The notes below the pieces were generated by a model. It saw only the letters and a program-made list of their open reading frames with translations. It was not told the origin of the DNA and searched no databases. Of a stretch of DNA of 64,000 bases, positions 47,896-57,117 are shown piece after piece. The stretch comes from Dokdonella sp. GTDB taxonomy: Bacteria > Pseudomonadota > Gammaproteobacteria > Xanthomonadales > Rhodanobacteraceae. The position numbers and the translations under genes were made by a program. The stretch lies in contig JADJQH010000002.1 of the NCBI GenBank assembly GCA_016712865.1, forward strand, positions 248,001 to 312,000. The letters run 5' to 3'. The first letter of the stretch is position 1. The number at the start of each line of letters is the position of its first letter.

Positions 47896-50268
47896 ATGAA
47901 CCCTTCCCCCTTTCGTATCCGCAAGGTCGCCGTGCTCGGTGCCGGCGTCATGGGTGCGCAGATTGCCGCCCACCTGACCAACGCCGACGTGGAAACCCTC
48001 CTGTTCGATCTTCCGGCGAAGGAAGGCCCGAAAAGCGGCATTGCAATCAAGGCGATTGCCGGCCTGGCCAAGCTCTCACCCGCCCCGCTGGCGGAGTCCG
48101 GGCGCGGCAACGCCATTACCCCGGCCAACTACGACGAGCATCTGGAGTGGCTGCGTGGCTGCGACCTGATCATCGAAGCGATTGCCGAACGCCTCGACTG
48201 GAAGCTCGATCTTTACAAGAAGATTGCACCGTATGTGTCTGATTCTGCTTTTGTTGCCAGCAATACCTCAGGTCTTTCCATCAATGCCCTGGCGGAAGCC
48301 TTGCCGGCAGCCATGCGGCCCCGATTCTCCGGCATCCACTTCTTCAACCCGCCGCGCTACATGCATCTGGTCGAGTTGATTCCGGACCGCAGCACCGACC
48401 CAACCCTGCTGGCCGGCCTTGAAGCATTCCTGACCACCACCCTCGGCAAGGGCGTGGTGTATGCCAAGGACACGCCGAACTTCATCGGCAACCGCATCGG
48501 CGTGTTCTCGATCCTCGCCACCATGCACCACACCGAACAATTCAAACTCGGATTCGACGCGGTCGACGCCCTTACCGGCCCCGCCATCGGGCGCCCCAAG
48601 AGTGCCACCTACCGCACTTCGGACGTGGTTGGCCTCGACACCATGGCGCATGTCATCAAGACCATGGATGACACCCTGCCCAACGATCCCTGGCACCGCT
48701 ACTTCAAGGCACCCGCCTGGCTCAGCGCACTCATCGAAAAGGGCGCGCTGGGACAAAAGACCGGCGCCGGCTTTTTCCGCAAGGCCGGCAAGGAAATCCA
48801 GGTACTGGACCTGGGCCAGCAGGACTATCGGCCAGCCAGCCAGGGCGCGAGCGAGGAAGTGGCGAAGATCCTGGCGTTGCGCAATCCCGCCGAAAAATTT
48901 GCCGCCCTGCGCGCCAGCGCGGATGCGCAGGCCCAGTTCTTGTGGGCCATGTTCCGCGACCTGTTCCACTACACCGCGTTTCACCTGGCCGACATTGCCG
49001 ATTCCGCGCGCCACGTGGATCTGGCCATCCGCTGGGGCTACGGCTGGAAGTTGGGCCCGTTCGAGACCTGGCAGGCATCCGGCTGGAAGGAGATCGCCGG
49101 CTGGATTGCCGAAGACATCAAGGCCGGCAAGGCCATGAGTGACGTGCCCCTGCCCGCCTGGGTCAGCGATGGCCGCGAGGGCGTTCACGGCAAGGATGGC
49201 TCCTGGTCACCCAGCCTGGGCAGGAACCTGCCGCGCCCGGATGCCCCGGTCTATCGCCGCCAGTTGTTCCCTGATCCGCTGCTCGGCGAATCCTTGGACA
49301 CCGGCACCACGGTCTGGGAAAACGACGGCGTGCGGCTGTGGCATCAGGGCGATGACATCGGCATCGTCTCCTTCAAGACCAAGATGAACACGATCAACGA
49401 CGCCGTGCTCGATGGCCTGCAGCATTGCATTGGCCTGGCCGAGCAACAGTTCCGTGGCCTGGTGATCTGGCAGAGCGGCGAGCCGTTTTCCGCCGGAGCC
49501 GATCTCAAGGGTGCGCTGAGCCAACTTCAGCAAGGCCAGATCACCGAGTTCGATGCCATGGTCGCCAACTTCCAGGCCACCAGCATGCGCATCAAGTATT
49601 CGTTGGTACCGGTCGTCGCCGCCGTGCGCGGCATGGCCTTTGGCGGTGGCTGCGAGTTTCAGATGCATTCGGCGCGCACCGTAGCTGCGCTGGAAAGCTA
49701 CATTGGCCTGGTCGAAGCCGGTGTGGGCCTGTTGCCGGCCGGCGGCGGCCTCAAGGAAGTCGCCCTGCGCGCTGCGCGCAGCAGCATCGACGGCGATCCG
49801 TTCAACGCCATCAAGAAGATGTTCGAGACCATTGCCATGGGCAAGGTCTCCGGCAGCGCGCTGGAAGCCAAACAACTGGGCTTGTTGCGCGCCGATGACG
49901 TGATCGTGTTCAACAGTTTCGAGTTGCTGCATGTGGCCAAACAGGTCGCCCGTTCAATGGCCGAATGCGGATGGCGCCCGCCCTTGCCGGCGCGCGACAT
50001 CACCGTGGCCGGCGACGTCGGTACGGCTTCGCTGAAGATGATGCTGGTCAACATGCTCGAGGGACGTTTCATTTCCGAACACGACTTCGAAGTAGGCAGC
50101 CGCATTGCCGACACCTTGTGCGGTGGTGCCATCGAACGCGGCTCGCAAGTCGACGAAGCCTGGCTGCTTGATCTCGAACGCAAGCACTTCGTCGCCCTCG
50201 CGCAAATGGAAAAGACCCAGCAGCGCATTGCCCACACCATGAGCACGGGGAAGCCGTTGAGAAACTGA
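47896..50268 (+). CDS. fadB: 3-hydroxyacyl-CoA dehydrogenase / enoyl-CoA hydratase
   Basis: A 790-residue bifunctional beta-oxidation enzyme in which the order is dehydrogenase first and hydratase last, as in FadN of Bacillus rather than FadB of E. coli. The Rossmann motif is VAVLGAGVMGAQIAAHL. The catalytic His is in SGIHFFNPPRYMHLVE, followed by KDTPNFIGNRIGVF. From about residue 475 the crotonase part shows PFSAGADLKGA and RGMAFGGGCEFQ for the oxyanion hole and GLVEAGVGLLPAGGG. It should hydrate trans-2-enoyl-CoA and oxidise the product to 3-ketoacyl-CoA for the thiolase gene downstream. Confidence 0.9.
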   Translation: MNPSPFRIRKVAVLGAGVMGAQIAAHLTNADVETLLFDLPAKEGPKSGIAIKAIAGLAKLSPAPLAESGRGNAITPANYDEHLEWLRGCDLIIEAIAERLDWKLDLYKKIAPYVSDSAFVASNTSGLSINALAEALPAAMRPRFSGIHFFNPPRYMHLVELIPDRSTDPTLLAGLEAFLTTTLGKGVVYAKDTPNFIGNRIGVFSILATMHHTEQFKLGFDAVDALTGPAIGRPKSATYRTSDVVGLDTMAHVIKTMDDTLPNDPWHRYFKAPAWLSALIEKGALGQKTGAGFFRKAGKEIQVLDLGQQDYRPASQGASEEVAKILALRNPAEKFAALRASADAQAQFLWAMFRDLFHYTAFHLADIADSARHVDLAIRWGYGWKLGPFETWQASGWKEIAGWIAEDIKAGKAMSDVPLPAWVSDGREGVHGKDGSWSPSLGRNLPRPDAPVYRRQLFPDPLLGESLDTGTTVWENDGVRLWHQGDDIGIVSFKTKMNTINDAVLDGLQHCIGLAEQQFRGLVIWQSGEPFSAGADLKGALSQLQQGQITEFDAMVANFQATSMRIKYSLVPVVAAVRGMAFGGGCEFQMHSARTVAALESYIGLVEAGVGLLPAGGGLKEVALRAARSSIDGDPFNAIKKMFETIAMGKVSGSALEAKQLGLLRADDVIVFNSFELLHVAKQVARSMAECGWRPPLPARDITVAGDVGTASLKMMLVNMLEGRFISEHDFEVGSRIADTLCGGAIERGSQVDEAWLLDLERKHFVALAQMEKTQQRIAHTMSTGKPLRN

Positions 50269-50269
50269 G

Positions 50270-50383
50270 AATCGAGAATAGGGAATCGAGAATGGGAAGA
50301 GCATAAAGATGATGCACTACCCACGACTCCCGAACGTTCGCTCTTGATTGTCCAAATCCCGATTCCCCATTCCCCATTCTCGC
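50270..50383. repeat. GGGAAT-type inverted repeat pair, fadB-fadA gap
   Basis: The 131-bp gap carries units like GAATAGGGAATCGAGAATGG on the left (50268-50297) and their complement on the right (50356-50382). RNA across the gap would form a long hairpin between the two beta-oxidation genes. The same arrangement occurs at 59781-59880 and 60466-60600. Confidence 0.65.
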
Positions 50384-50399
50384 TTTCGGAGAAAGCAAA

Positions 50400-51596
50400 A
50401 TGAGCAAACAACTTCAGGACGCCTATATCGTTTCCGCCGTGCGTACACCGGTGGGCAAGGCGCCGCGTGGCGTATTTCGCAATACCCGCCCCGACGACCT
50501 GCTGGCGCATGTCATCAAGGCAGCCATGGCCTCGGCGCCCGGCGTGGATGCAAACTCCATCGAAGATGCCGTGATCGGCTGCGCCATGCCCGAAGCCGAG
50601 CAAGGCATGAACGTGGCGCGCATCGGCGTGCTGTTGGCCGGCCTGCCGAACACGGTGCCGGCACAAACCATCAATCGCTTCTGCTCATCCGGGGTGCAGG
50701 CCATTGCGCTGGCGGCTGACCGCATCCGCACCGGCGATGCCGACCTGATGCTGGCCGGTGGCACCGAATCCATGAGCATGGTGCCGATGATGGGCCACAA
50801 GATCGCCATGAATCCGGCGGTATTCGAGAACGAAAACATCGCCATTGCCTATGGCATGGGCATTACCGCCGAGAACGTGGCCAGCGAGTGGAAGATCAGC
50901 CGCGAGGATCAGGATGCATTTGCCCTGGCGTCGCACCAGAAGGCGCTGGCCGCCATCGCCGCTGGCGAGTTCAAGGACGAGATTGCTCCGTTCACCCTCG
51001 ATGACCACTACCCGGATATGGGCAATCGCTCGATCATCAACGACCAGCGATGCATCGATACCGACGAAGGCCCGCGTTCCGACACCAGCGCCGCTGGCCT
51101 GGCCAAGTTGCGCACCGTTTTCAAGGCCGGTGGCAGCGTAACCGCCGGCAATTCATCGCAGATGTCCGATGGCGCCGGCGCCCTGCTGCTGGCCAGCGAA
51201 AAGGCGATCAAGCAATACAACCTGACGCCGATTGCGCGCTTTGTTTCCTTCTCGGTGGCCGGCGTGCGCCCGGAAGTGATGGGCATCGGCCCGATCGCCG
51301 CGATTCCCAAGGCGCTGGCTCTTGCTGGTCTCGACAAGCAGCAACTGGACTGGATCGAGCTCAACGAAGCCTTTGCCGCGCAGGCATTGGCGGTGATGCG
51401 CGATGTGGGCCTGGACCCAGCCAAAGTGAATCCGCTGGGCGGCGCCATTGCGCTGGGTCATCCGCTCGGCGCCACCGGCGCGATCCGCGCGGCCACGCTC
51501 ATCCATGGCCTGCGCCGCCGCAAGCAGAAGTACGGCATGGTCACCATGTGCATCGGCACGGGCATGGGCGCGGCGGGGATATTCGAAGCCCTGTAG
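50400..51596 (+). CDS. fadA: Acetyl-CoA C-acyltransferase (thiolase)
   Basis: A 398-residue thiolase that cleaves 3-ketoacyl-CoA to acetyl-CoA and a shortened acyl-CoA. The acyl-carrying Cys95 is in NRFCSSGVQAIALAADRI. The His is in GGAIALGHPLGATGA, and the second Cys is in TMCIGTGMGAAGIFE. ELNEAFAAQALAV is the other family block. Together with the upstream bifunctional enzyme it completes a beta-oxidation spiral, apart from the acyl-CoA ligase and dehydrogenase, which are not in the window. The short-chain SDR at 58999 is another possible 3-hydroxyacyl-CoA enzyme. Confidence 0.93.
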   Translation: MSKQLQDAYIVSAVRTPVGKAPRGVFRNTRPDDLLAHVIKAAMASAPGVDANSIEDAVIGCAMPEAEQGMNVARIGVLLAGLPNTVPAQTINRFCSSGVQAIALAADRIRTGDADLMLAGGTESMSMVPMMGHKIAMNPAVFENENIAIAYGMGITAENVASEWKISREDQDAFALASHQKALAAIAAGEFKDEIAPFTLDDHYPDMGNRSIINDQRCIDTDEGPRSDTSAAGLAKLRTVFKAGGSVTAGNSSQMSDGAGALLLASEKAIKQYNLTPIARFVSFSVAGVRPEVMGIGPIAAIPKALALAGLDKQQLDWIELNEAFAAQALAVMRDVGLDPAKVNPLGGAIALGHPLGATGAIRAATLIHGLRRRKQKYGMVTMCIGTGMGAAGIFEAL

Positions 51597-51598
51597 AG

Positions 51599-51691
51599 CT
51601 AGGGAAGGTCTGAACAGCCTTTTCCGCGATGGCTGCGAACGATAATCCGCATCGAATACTGAAGCCACTGGGTCCCTGCCTTCGCAGGGAC
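51599..51691. repeat. Solo element end and GTCCCTGC hairpin after fadA
   Basis: CTAGGGAAGGTCTGAACAG at 51599-51617 repeats the left end of the element at 6712-6823, starting three bases after the fadA stop. Further on, GTCCCTGC-CTTC-GCAGGGAC (51672-51691) forms a perfect eight-base stem. It lies between convergent fadA and csaA and could end transcription, but no T run follows. Confidence 0.5.
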
Positions 51692-51744
51692 GACGGCTCG
51701 GCTTCTGGGCATGCTGCGTGTCGCAGCTGCAGAATTGTGCAGGC

Positions 51745-52110
51745 TCAGGCCAGGCGGGTTCCGTTGGGAACCGCACGCTCGACCGCACTGAGAACCACGC
51801 CGGCATCGGTTGGAAATCCGGTGAGCAGGAATTGTGAGCGGAACGGGCCGATCTGCTTTTCCGCAAAATTGATCACGCCGATCACTTGGCGACCGACGAG
51901 TTGTTCGGCTGTGTACAGGTCGGTGATCTGCGCGCTGGTCTTGCGTTCTCCGTAGGGGCCGAAATCAACCCAGACCTTGCAGGCCGGATGACGGGCTTCG
52001 GGGAATGGTTCCACGCGCAGCACCGTTCCGACCACAAGGCAAACCCGCTCGAACTCCTTCCAGGTGAGTGGCGTCTCATCCGTTGCGGTGTTGTCCTTTG
52101 CTCCGCTCAT
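51745..52110 (-). CDS. CsaA-like tRNA-binding protein
   Basis: A 121-residue single OB-fold protein of the tRNA-binding-domain family (CsaA and the C-terminal part of methionyl-tRNA synthetase). Diagnostic segments are VGTVLRVEPFPEARHPACKV, KTSAQITDLYTAEQLVG, INFAEKQIGPF and VPNGTRLA. CsaA has been described as an export-related chaperone, while the fold itself binds the tRNA elbow; which applies is open. ATG 52110 overlaps the stop of the upstream lipoprotein gene by four bases (ATGA), so the two are translationally coupled. Confidence 0.85.
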   Translation of the reverse strand: MSGAKDNTATDETPLTWKEFERVCLVVGTVLRVEPFPEARHPACKVWVDFGPYGERKTSAQITDLYTAEQLVGRQVIGVINFAEKQIGPFRSQFLLTGFPTDAGVVLSAVERAVPNGTRLA

Positions 52111-53042
52111 GGGCTTGCCTGGTTTGCGGAAAGACTCAGTCCGACCTGGATCCATCCCAGGCTGATGCCGATGCGCTCGGCTTCCGGATTCGACCAGGCA
52201 TAGGAAATGGTTGAGCCCGTGGCGTCTTCGAGCACGGACAACTTGAGCACCGGCACATTGCCGTCCCGATAGGTGGCGCGCTCAAGCATCAGGGAATAAC
52301 CCGATGGCTGGCCATCACGCCATTTGAGCGCAACCCGACCGCCTTCGCTGCCGAGTCGAAGCTCGCGATTCATGTGCCAATCCTTGCTGCTGGCATCACC
52401 GCTGCGTCCTCCGCCATGAAGGGCCGCCCAGCCCTCGAACCAGCGCACGCGACGTGCTTCAACCTTGGCATCGGGCCCGCGCGCCTGATCTGCATACAGG
52501 CGCACGTCCAGACGTTCGCCATCGTGATGAATGTCGATTGGCAGCAACGCGGCACTGGCACCAATGCCGGGAGCCAGAGTCGTGCATGAGGCGAGATCGA
52601 CCTTCACATGCAGACCATCGGCCGTGGCAGAACCGTGCAGGGAACATGCATCCAATGCGACCCAGGAATCGGGATCGATTTCCTTGCCGGAATCCACGGC
52701 ATCGGCGGGTGCGCGATACGGGGTCAGCGTCACCGAACCATCGACCGACTTGAAAGAGCGCATCAACCAACGGGCACTCAATGGCGTCGAACCCGAAAAG
52801 TCGACCGTCCAGACATACCAGCCCGCCTTTGACATGGGTGAAATCCGGATGCGGACCGGCGCCACAACGGCAGTGTCCGCGCGCACGACCTGTTCATGAT
52901 TGTCGTATTCACCATCGAACAAGGCGCGTTGACCGGAGCTTGCGGCGGCTTGCACATCGGCGCGTGGAGGATTGTTCTTGCACCCGACCAGCGCCAAAGC
53001 AAGGATCGCGCACACCAGCAGCGGAAATTTTTGAATGTTCAT
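52107..53042 (-). CDS. Lipoprotein of unknown function
   Basis: A 311-residue predicted lipoprotein: the signal MNIQKFPLLVCAILALALVG ends in the lipobox LVGC (Cys21). The mature part is beta-rich. A segment DGEYDNHEQV near the start of the domain faintly recalls the CpcT/CpeT-type fold, but the rest does not match well enough to name it. Cysteine pair CSLHGSA and CTTLAPG may form a disulfide. It is coupled to the CsaA-like gene. Function unknown; anchoring in the outer membrane is likely since no Asp follows the Cys. Confidence 0.65.
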   Translation of the reverse strand: MNIQKFPLLVCAILALALVGCKNNPPRADVQAAASSGQRALFDGEYDNHEQVVRADTAVVAPVRIRISPMSKAGWYVWTVDFSGSTPLSARWLMRSFKSVDGSVTLTPYRAPADAVDSGKEIDPDSWVALDACSLHGSATADGLHVKVDLASCTTLAPGIGASAALLPIDIHHDGERLDVRLYADQARGPDAKVEARRVRWFEGWAALHGGGRSGDASSKDWHMNRELRLGSEGGRVALKWRDGQPSGYSLMLERATYRDGNVPVLKLSVLEDATGSTISYAWSNPEAERIGISLGWIQVGLSLSANQASP

Positions 53043-53127
53043 TGGTCAAGGATAGACCGACGCAGGGTTTCGGCGATATACGGTACGCCAAACCTGTTTC
53101 GACCGACTATCCTCGCGCTCAACCTGA

Positions 53128-53319
53128 GGAAGCGCTGATTTGCTCGTCATCCAGGAATCGCGAAGCGATGTCCGGGACCCAGCGCCTCTGCAGGCCAAAC
53201 GGTTGCGCCAAAGTCACTGTGTTCAAAGGCCATGGATTGGCCTGCATGCAGGAAATGCAGGAGCATTTTGCTGCCCGCCTTCGCGGGAACGACGAAAACC
53301 GTGCTTGATCAGAGATTCC
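53128..53319. repeat. 192-bp element bounded by inverted repeats
   Basis: The left end GGAAGCGCTGATTTGCTCGT and the right end TTGATCAGAGATTCC are variants of the ends of the 161-bp element (6827-6987). The interior differs: it contains the GGAATCGCGAAGCGATG block also found at 6575-6606, and a CCCGCCTTCGCGGG hairpin. No coding capacity. It separates the lipoprotein promoter from the small membrane protein gene, whose GGAGGGAGG lies three bases after its right end. Confidence 0.65.
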
Positions 53320-53336
53320 CCGGAGGGAGGTGCTGC

Positions 53337-53756
53337 TTGGCTGAGGACATGCTGCGCGCAGACCCACGCCTGCGCGTGCAGACTGCAATTGCGCTTGTCG
53401 CTGCCACCATCGTGGCCTTGATCGCCCTGTTCGGTTTCCAGTCATGGCTGGAAAATATCGGCCAGTTGCCCGGCAATGACTTGCTGATCCTCAAGCTGCG
53501 CCGGATGATCGGTGCGGCAATGACCGGCAGCGCAATCTGCCTCGCCATGCTGGCCTGGTATGCCACGCACAAGGCGGCAGGAATACATGCGCATGAACAA
53601 TGGCCACTGCCCGGCACGCGCGTGCTGCGCGATACAAGGATCCTGCGTGGAGAAGCCGCGCTGCGCGTGGCGCGCTGGCTGCGCATCGCCAGCCTGGTGC
53701 TCATGCTGTTGGTCATCGGTATCGGCATCACCAGCTGGCGCATGCTGTCAGGCTAG
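53337..53756 (+). CDS. Small three-helix membrane protein
   Basis: A 139-residue hydrophobic protein. TTG 53337 is preferred because GGAGGGAGG (53322-53330) lies six bases ahead; ATG 53349 is an alternative. Predicted helices are IALVAATIVALIALFGFQ, MIGAAMTGSAICLAMLAWYA and IASLVLMLLVIGIGITSW, with an Arg-rich cytoplasmic loop (GTRVLRDTRILRGEAALR). No family is recognised. The stop TAG overlaps that of the convergent EAL gene in the shared sequence CTAG. Confidence 0.6.
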   Translation: MAEDMLRADPRLRVQTAIALVAATIVALIALFGFQSWLENIGQLPGNDLLILKLRRMIGAAMTGSAICLAMLAWYATHKAAGIHAHEQWPLPGTRVLRDTRILRGEAALRVARWLRIASLVLMLLVIGIGITSWRMLSG

Positions 53757-55324
53757 CCCGCACCCGAATTCCCGCTCGGCAGCTTGAGGATCTTCTCCAG
53801 CGGCATCGCCGCATGAAACCACCAGCCCTGGCCGAACTCGACACCATGCTCGCGCAGGAAGGCGGCCTGGCCTTCATTCTCGACGCCTTCGCCAATGATC
53901 TTCAAACCCAGGGTCTTGGCAATGCGGATGATGTGCAGGGCCACCTGGCCGGTCGCCGACTCGGTACCCGCCGCCTCGACGAACACCTTGTCGATCTTGA
54001 GGAAGTCGGTCTCCAGATTGGTCAGGTGCGACAGTCCGCAATAGCCGGTACCAAAATCATCGATGGCAACCCGGATTCCCAACGCACGGATTCCGGCGAC
54101 GATGAGACCCGCGCGCTGCGGGTCGAGGAATGAATGTTCGGTTGCCTCGACAACGATGTTTTCAGGTTTGATGCCTGGCGTTTGCAGCAAGTTGCGCAGC
54201 AAGTCGATGGTTCGTTCGGAATGCAGGTCGGAAGATGCCAGGTTGATGCTGACGAACACTCCCGGGCAAAAGGCGATAAGGCGTGGAATTTCGCGCGTCG
54301 CGCACTCCAGGGCGTATTCGGTGAACTGCGGGATCAAACCGCAATCCTCGGCTGCGGGAATGAACAGATCCGGGCGCAAACGGGTGCCTTCGCGATTGCG
54401 CCAACGCATCAGTGCCTCAAAACCCACGATCCGACCGCTGGCAAGCTCCATGATGGGCTGATAGTGGAGGGAAAACTCGCGCCGCTTCAGCGCTGCGCGC
54501 AACTGACTCGCCAGTGAGGCGCGATGGCGGGCCAGACGAAAGATGCCGAAACACAGCAGCGCCCCGGGTATCAGGCTTATCGGCACCAGCACCTTGGCAA
54601 AGGAATACAGGCGAGAACGCAGCAGTGCCACGGGTACCGCGACAAAGGCAGCCACATCATAGGTATTCGATTTGCGCAGGGCGACCAGATGATTGCCGTC
54701 GAACAGGACCGCGCTGTGCTCGTTGCCCAGCCGATTCAACCAGCGCTCATTGAAGGCGCCACGACCGCTCATGAGTTTCCGGCTGGTGTAGCCGACGATG
54801 CCCATCGAAAAATCCTGGCGATCCTCAAAGCTGTCGAGCAGCACCTGCGGATTCACGGCCACGGCAAAGTTTGCTTTTTGCAGCACCAGGAATTGATTGC
54901 CGTCACCCAGGCCGAGGTCGACCGCAGGGCGAATCCTGCTGTCCAGCGAACTGGTCCACAGCGGAGGACCGAGTGGAATGCCGCCGGGCGGCAAACCCAT
55001 GGACGAGCAAATCAGCCGGTCGCCATCGACACGTCCAACCACTTCAATCGAGCTGAGCTGGAGTTCCAGGCGCCGCATGCGCTCGATATCCGCATCCGAG
55101 CACGGGCCAAACCCATCGACCTCGGCCAAGCTGCGATACGCGGTGATCGCCTGGTCGCCAACATCATCGGCGCGACGCAGGACTTCCTCGGCCATGGTCA
55201 TGGCCAGGCGAACTTCGGCATCCATGCTTTGCCGATGGGCAAGGTAAAGTGCCGCCAGCACGGGCACGGCGACACCCAGCAAGCCTGCGACCAACACCAG
55301 TGTTGTCGTTACCTTCTTTCGCAT
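53753..55324 (-). CDS. CSS-motif EAL c-di-GMP phosphodiesterase
   Basis: A 523-residue membrane phosphodiesterase. The N-terminal helix (TTTLVLVAGLLGVAVPVLA) and a second one near 245 (VLVPISLIPGALLCFGIF) enclose a periplasmic domain with the CSS motif: Cys in GPCSD and Cys-Ser-Ser in RLICSSMG. In this family a periplasmic disulfide keeps the enzyme inactive, and reduction switches it on. The EAL domain keeps FEALMRWR, NLASSDL, VEATEHS, IDDFGTGYCG, KIDKVFV and GEGVEN, so c-di-GMP hydrolysis should be possible. ATG 55324 is taken; a TTG two codons earlier is also open. Confidence 0.9.
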   Translation of the reverse strand: MRKKVTTTLVLVAGLLGVAVPVLAALYLAHRQSMDAEVRLAMTMAEEVLRRADDVGDQAITAYRSLAEVDGFGPCSDADIERMRRLELQLSSIEVVGRVDGDRLICSSMGLPPGGIPLGPPLWTSSLDSRIRPAVDLGLGDGNQFLVLQKANFAVAVNPQVLLDSFEDRQDFSMGIVGYTSRKLMSGRGAFNERWLNRLGNEHSAVLFDGNHLVALRKSNTYDVAAFVAVPVALLRSRLYSFAKVLVPISLIPGALLCFGIFRLARHRASLASQLRAALKRREFSLHYQPIMELASGRIVGFEALMRWRNREGTRLRPDLFIPAAEDCGLIPQFTEYALECATREIPRLIAFCPGVFVSINLASSDLHSERTIDLLRNLLQTPGIKPENIVVEATEHSFLDPQRAGLIVAGIRALGIRVAIDDFGTGYCGLSHLTNLETDFLKIDKVFVEAAGTESATGQVALHIIRIAKTLGLKIIGEGVENEGQAAFLREHGVEFGQGWWFHAAMPLEKILKLPSGNSGAG

Positions 55325-55489
55325 GCGCAACGCCGATCGCCCTACCCCAGGCGCGAATCCGGTGACTCTGCACGCGATGATGCGCCAATCGCGCGATCAA
55401 CGCACCCGCTCACGCAACAGTCTGCCGGCCGACGAGCGATTTCCGCGCGGGACGCAGCCTGAGTCGAACCGCGCACGGCTCGACAAGCC

Positions 55490-56860
55490 TCAATCGAGGG
55501 TTCGAACCCGGAACCTGCGACCCTTGATCTTGCCCTCGCCGAGGCGCTTGCGAGCCGCGTTGGCCTCTCCCCGGCGGATTGCAACATAGCTGCGGGTCGC
55601 AAACACCGTGATCTTGCCGACCGCGTCAAACGGGATGCCGGCGTCTCCGGTCAAGGCACCGACGATGTCTCCCGGACGCAGCTTGTCCTGGCGACCGCCA
55701 TCGATGGCCAGGGTCCGCATGACGGCATTCAATGGTGTGATCGATGCGCTGCCGGGCAGTTTCGACCAGCGCAGCGGCTTTCCTGCGCGCGCTTCGATTG
55801 CGGAAATGCGCGGCATCTCGGCCGGTGCCACCAGGCTCCAGGCCTTGCCGATGCGCCCAGCGCGCCCGGTGCGGCCGATGCGATGCAAATGCACATCGGC
55901 ATCCGTCGACAGCTCCCAATTGACCACCACGGGCAGGTCCTCGACATCCAGTCCACGCGCAGCCACGTCGGTGGCCACCAGGATCACGCAGCTGCGATTG
56001 GCAAACTGCACCAGCATCTCATCGCGATCACGCTGGTCGAGATCCCCGTGCAGGCCGAGCGCGGAGAACCCGCGCTTGCCGAGTCCATCGGCCAGATCCT
56101 GCACGTCACGGCGGGTGTTGCAGAACACCAGGCAGGATTCGGGTCGGTTCACGCCCAGCAATTGCACGAGGGCGTCGAAGCGGCCACGTCCATCGACCTC
56201 AAAGAACTGCTGCTCGATCTCGGGAGCTTCCTCCTCTGCGGCGCAAGTCACGGAGACGGGCTCTCGTTGCATGCTGCGGCTGATGCTGCGGATTTCATCT
56301 GGCAGCGTGGCTGAGAAAAGCAGCGTTTGCCGGGATTGCGGGCATTGTTTCAGCAACTGGGTGACGGCATCCTGGAAACCCATGTCGAGCATGCGATCCA
56401 CTTCATCCAGCACCAGCACACGCACGCATTCGAGCGACAGCGCGCCCTGGTCGATCAATTCCTGGATGCGTCCCGGAGTGCCGACCACCACGTGCGGGGG
56501 ATGGACCAGGGACGCCAATTGCGGCCGCAATGGAATGCCGCCACACAAGGTCAGCAGTTTCACGTTGGGCACAAAGCTGGCCAGGCGACGGATTTCCCGG
56601 CTGACCTGATCGGCCAGTTCGCGGGTTGGGCACAACACCAGCCCCTGCACGGCAACCACTGCCGGATCAAGGCGCGCAACCAGCCCCAGGCCGAACGCGA
56701 CGGTCTTGCCGCTGCCGGTCGGTGCTTGGGCGAGCACGTCCTTGCCGTCGAGGATTGCCGGCAAACTGGCGGCCTGGATCGGCGTCATGCTGGAGTAGCC
56801 CAATGTTGCGAGGGCGTCGAGTACGGCCGGCTCCAGTGCCAGCGTGGCGAATTCAGTCAT
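55490..56860 (-). CDS. dbpA: ATP-dependent RNA helicase DbpA
   Basis: A 456-residue DEAD-box helicase that targets hairpin 92 of 23S rRNA during 50S assembly. Walker A is APTGSGKT, followed by CPTRELADQV, SATLP and [10 protein letters not shown]. Motif II reads DEVD instead of the family DEAD, an unusual Ala-to-Val change worth noting. The C-terminal DbpA RNA-binding domain is present: KLRPGDIVGALTGDAGIP, and near the end RSYVAIRRGEANAARKRLG, whose family equivalent grips the RNA. ATG 56860 gives MTEFATLALEP, the family start. The gene stands alone between the EAL gene and the REP-like repeat. Confidence 0.93.
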   Translation of the reverse strand: MTEFATLALEPAVLDALATLGYSSMTPIQAASLPAILDGKDVLAQAPTGSGKTVAFGLGLVARLDPAVVAVQGLVLCPTRELADQVSREIRRLASFVPNVKLLTLCGGIPLRPQLASLVHPPHVVVGTPGRIQELIDQGALSLECVRVLVLDEVDRMLDMGFQDAVTQLLKQCPQSRQTLLFSATLPDEIRSISRSMQREPVSVTCAAEEEAPEIEQQFFEVDGRGRFDALVQLLGVNRPESCLVFCNTRRDVQDLADGLGKRGFSALGLHGDLDQRDRDEMLVQFANRSCVILVATDVAARGLDVEDLPVVVNWELSTDADVHLHRIGRTGRAGRIGKAWSLVAPAEMPRISAIEARAGKPLRWSKLPGSASITPLNAVMRTLAIDGGRQDKLRPGDIVGALTGDAGIPFDAVGKITVFATRSYVAIRRGEANAARKRLGEGKIKGRRFRVRTLD

Positions 56861-56988
56861 GCGCCATGATCGCATGGCAGAGCCAGGGCACCAGCCCTTG
56901 TGAATGCCGGGGGCGCCTCAATTTCGGCAGCCGGTTGTTGCGGCCCGCGGGTGCGTACACGCTTTCTGGCGCAGAGCCCGCTTCGCTT

Positions 56989-57053
56989 GTAGAGCCGAGC
57001 TTGCCCGGCTGTTGTGCCAGGCATTGCGATCAGCGGAGCAAGCTCCGCTCTAC
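56989..57053. repeat. REP-like inverted repeat
   Basis: GTAGAGCCGAGCTTGC (56989-57010 arm) and its near-complement ending GCTCCGCTCTAC (57032-57053) form 22-base arms with a few mismatches and a 21-base loop. The core GAGCTTGC is shared with the REP hairpin at 6734-6793. It lies between dbpA and the DUF1993 gene. Confidence 0.65.
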
Positions 57054-57117
57054 GAGACCGACCAGTAGCGAGCCGGATCAACCGGACAAACCAGCCATCA
57101 ACCCTGTGGAGATCGCC

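Noticed and set aside
52107-53042. CpcT/CpeT chromophore lyase
   Set aside because: Only one short motif near the N-terminus is reminiscent; the rest of the protein lacks the family's conserved pattern.
55496-55512. tRNA T-arm-like sequence GAGGGTTCGAACCCGG
   Set aside because: It lies in the 3' end of dbpA and no anticodon arm or acceptor stem can be built around it.
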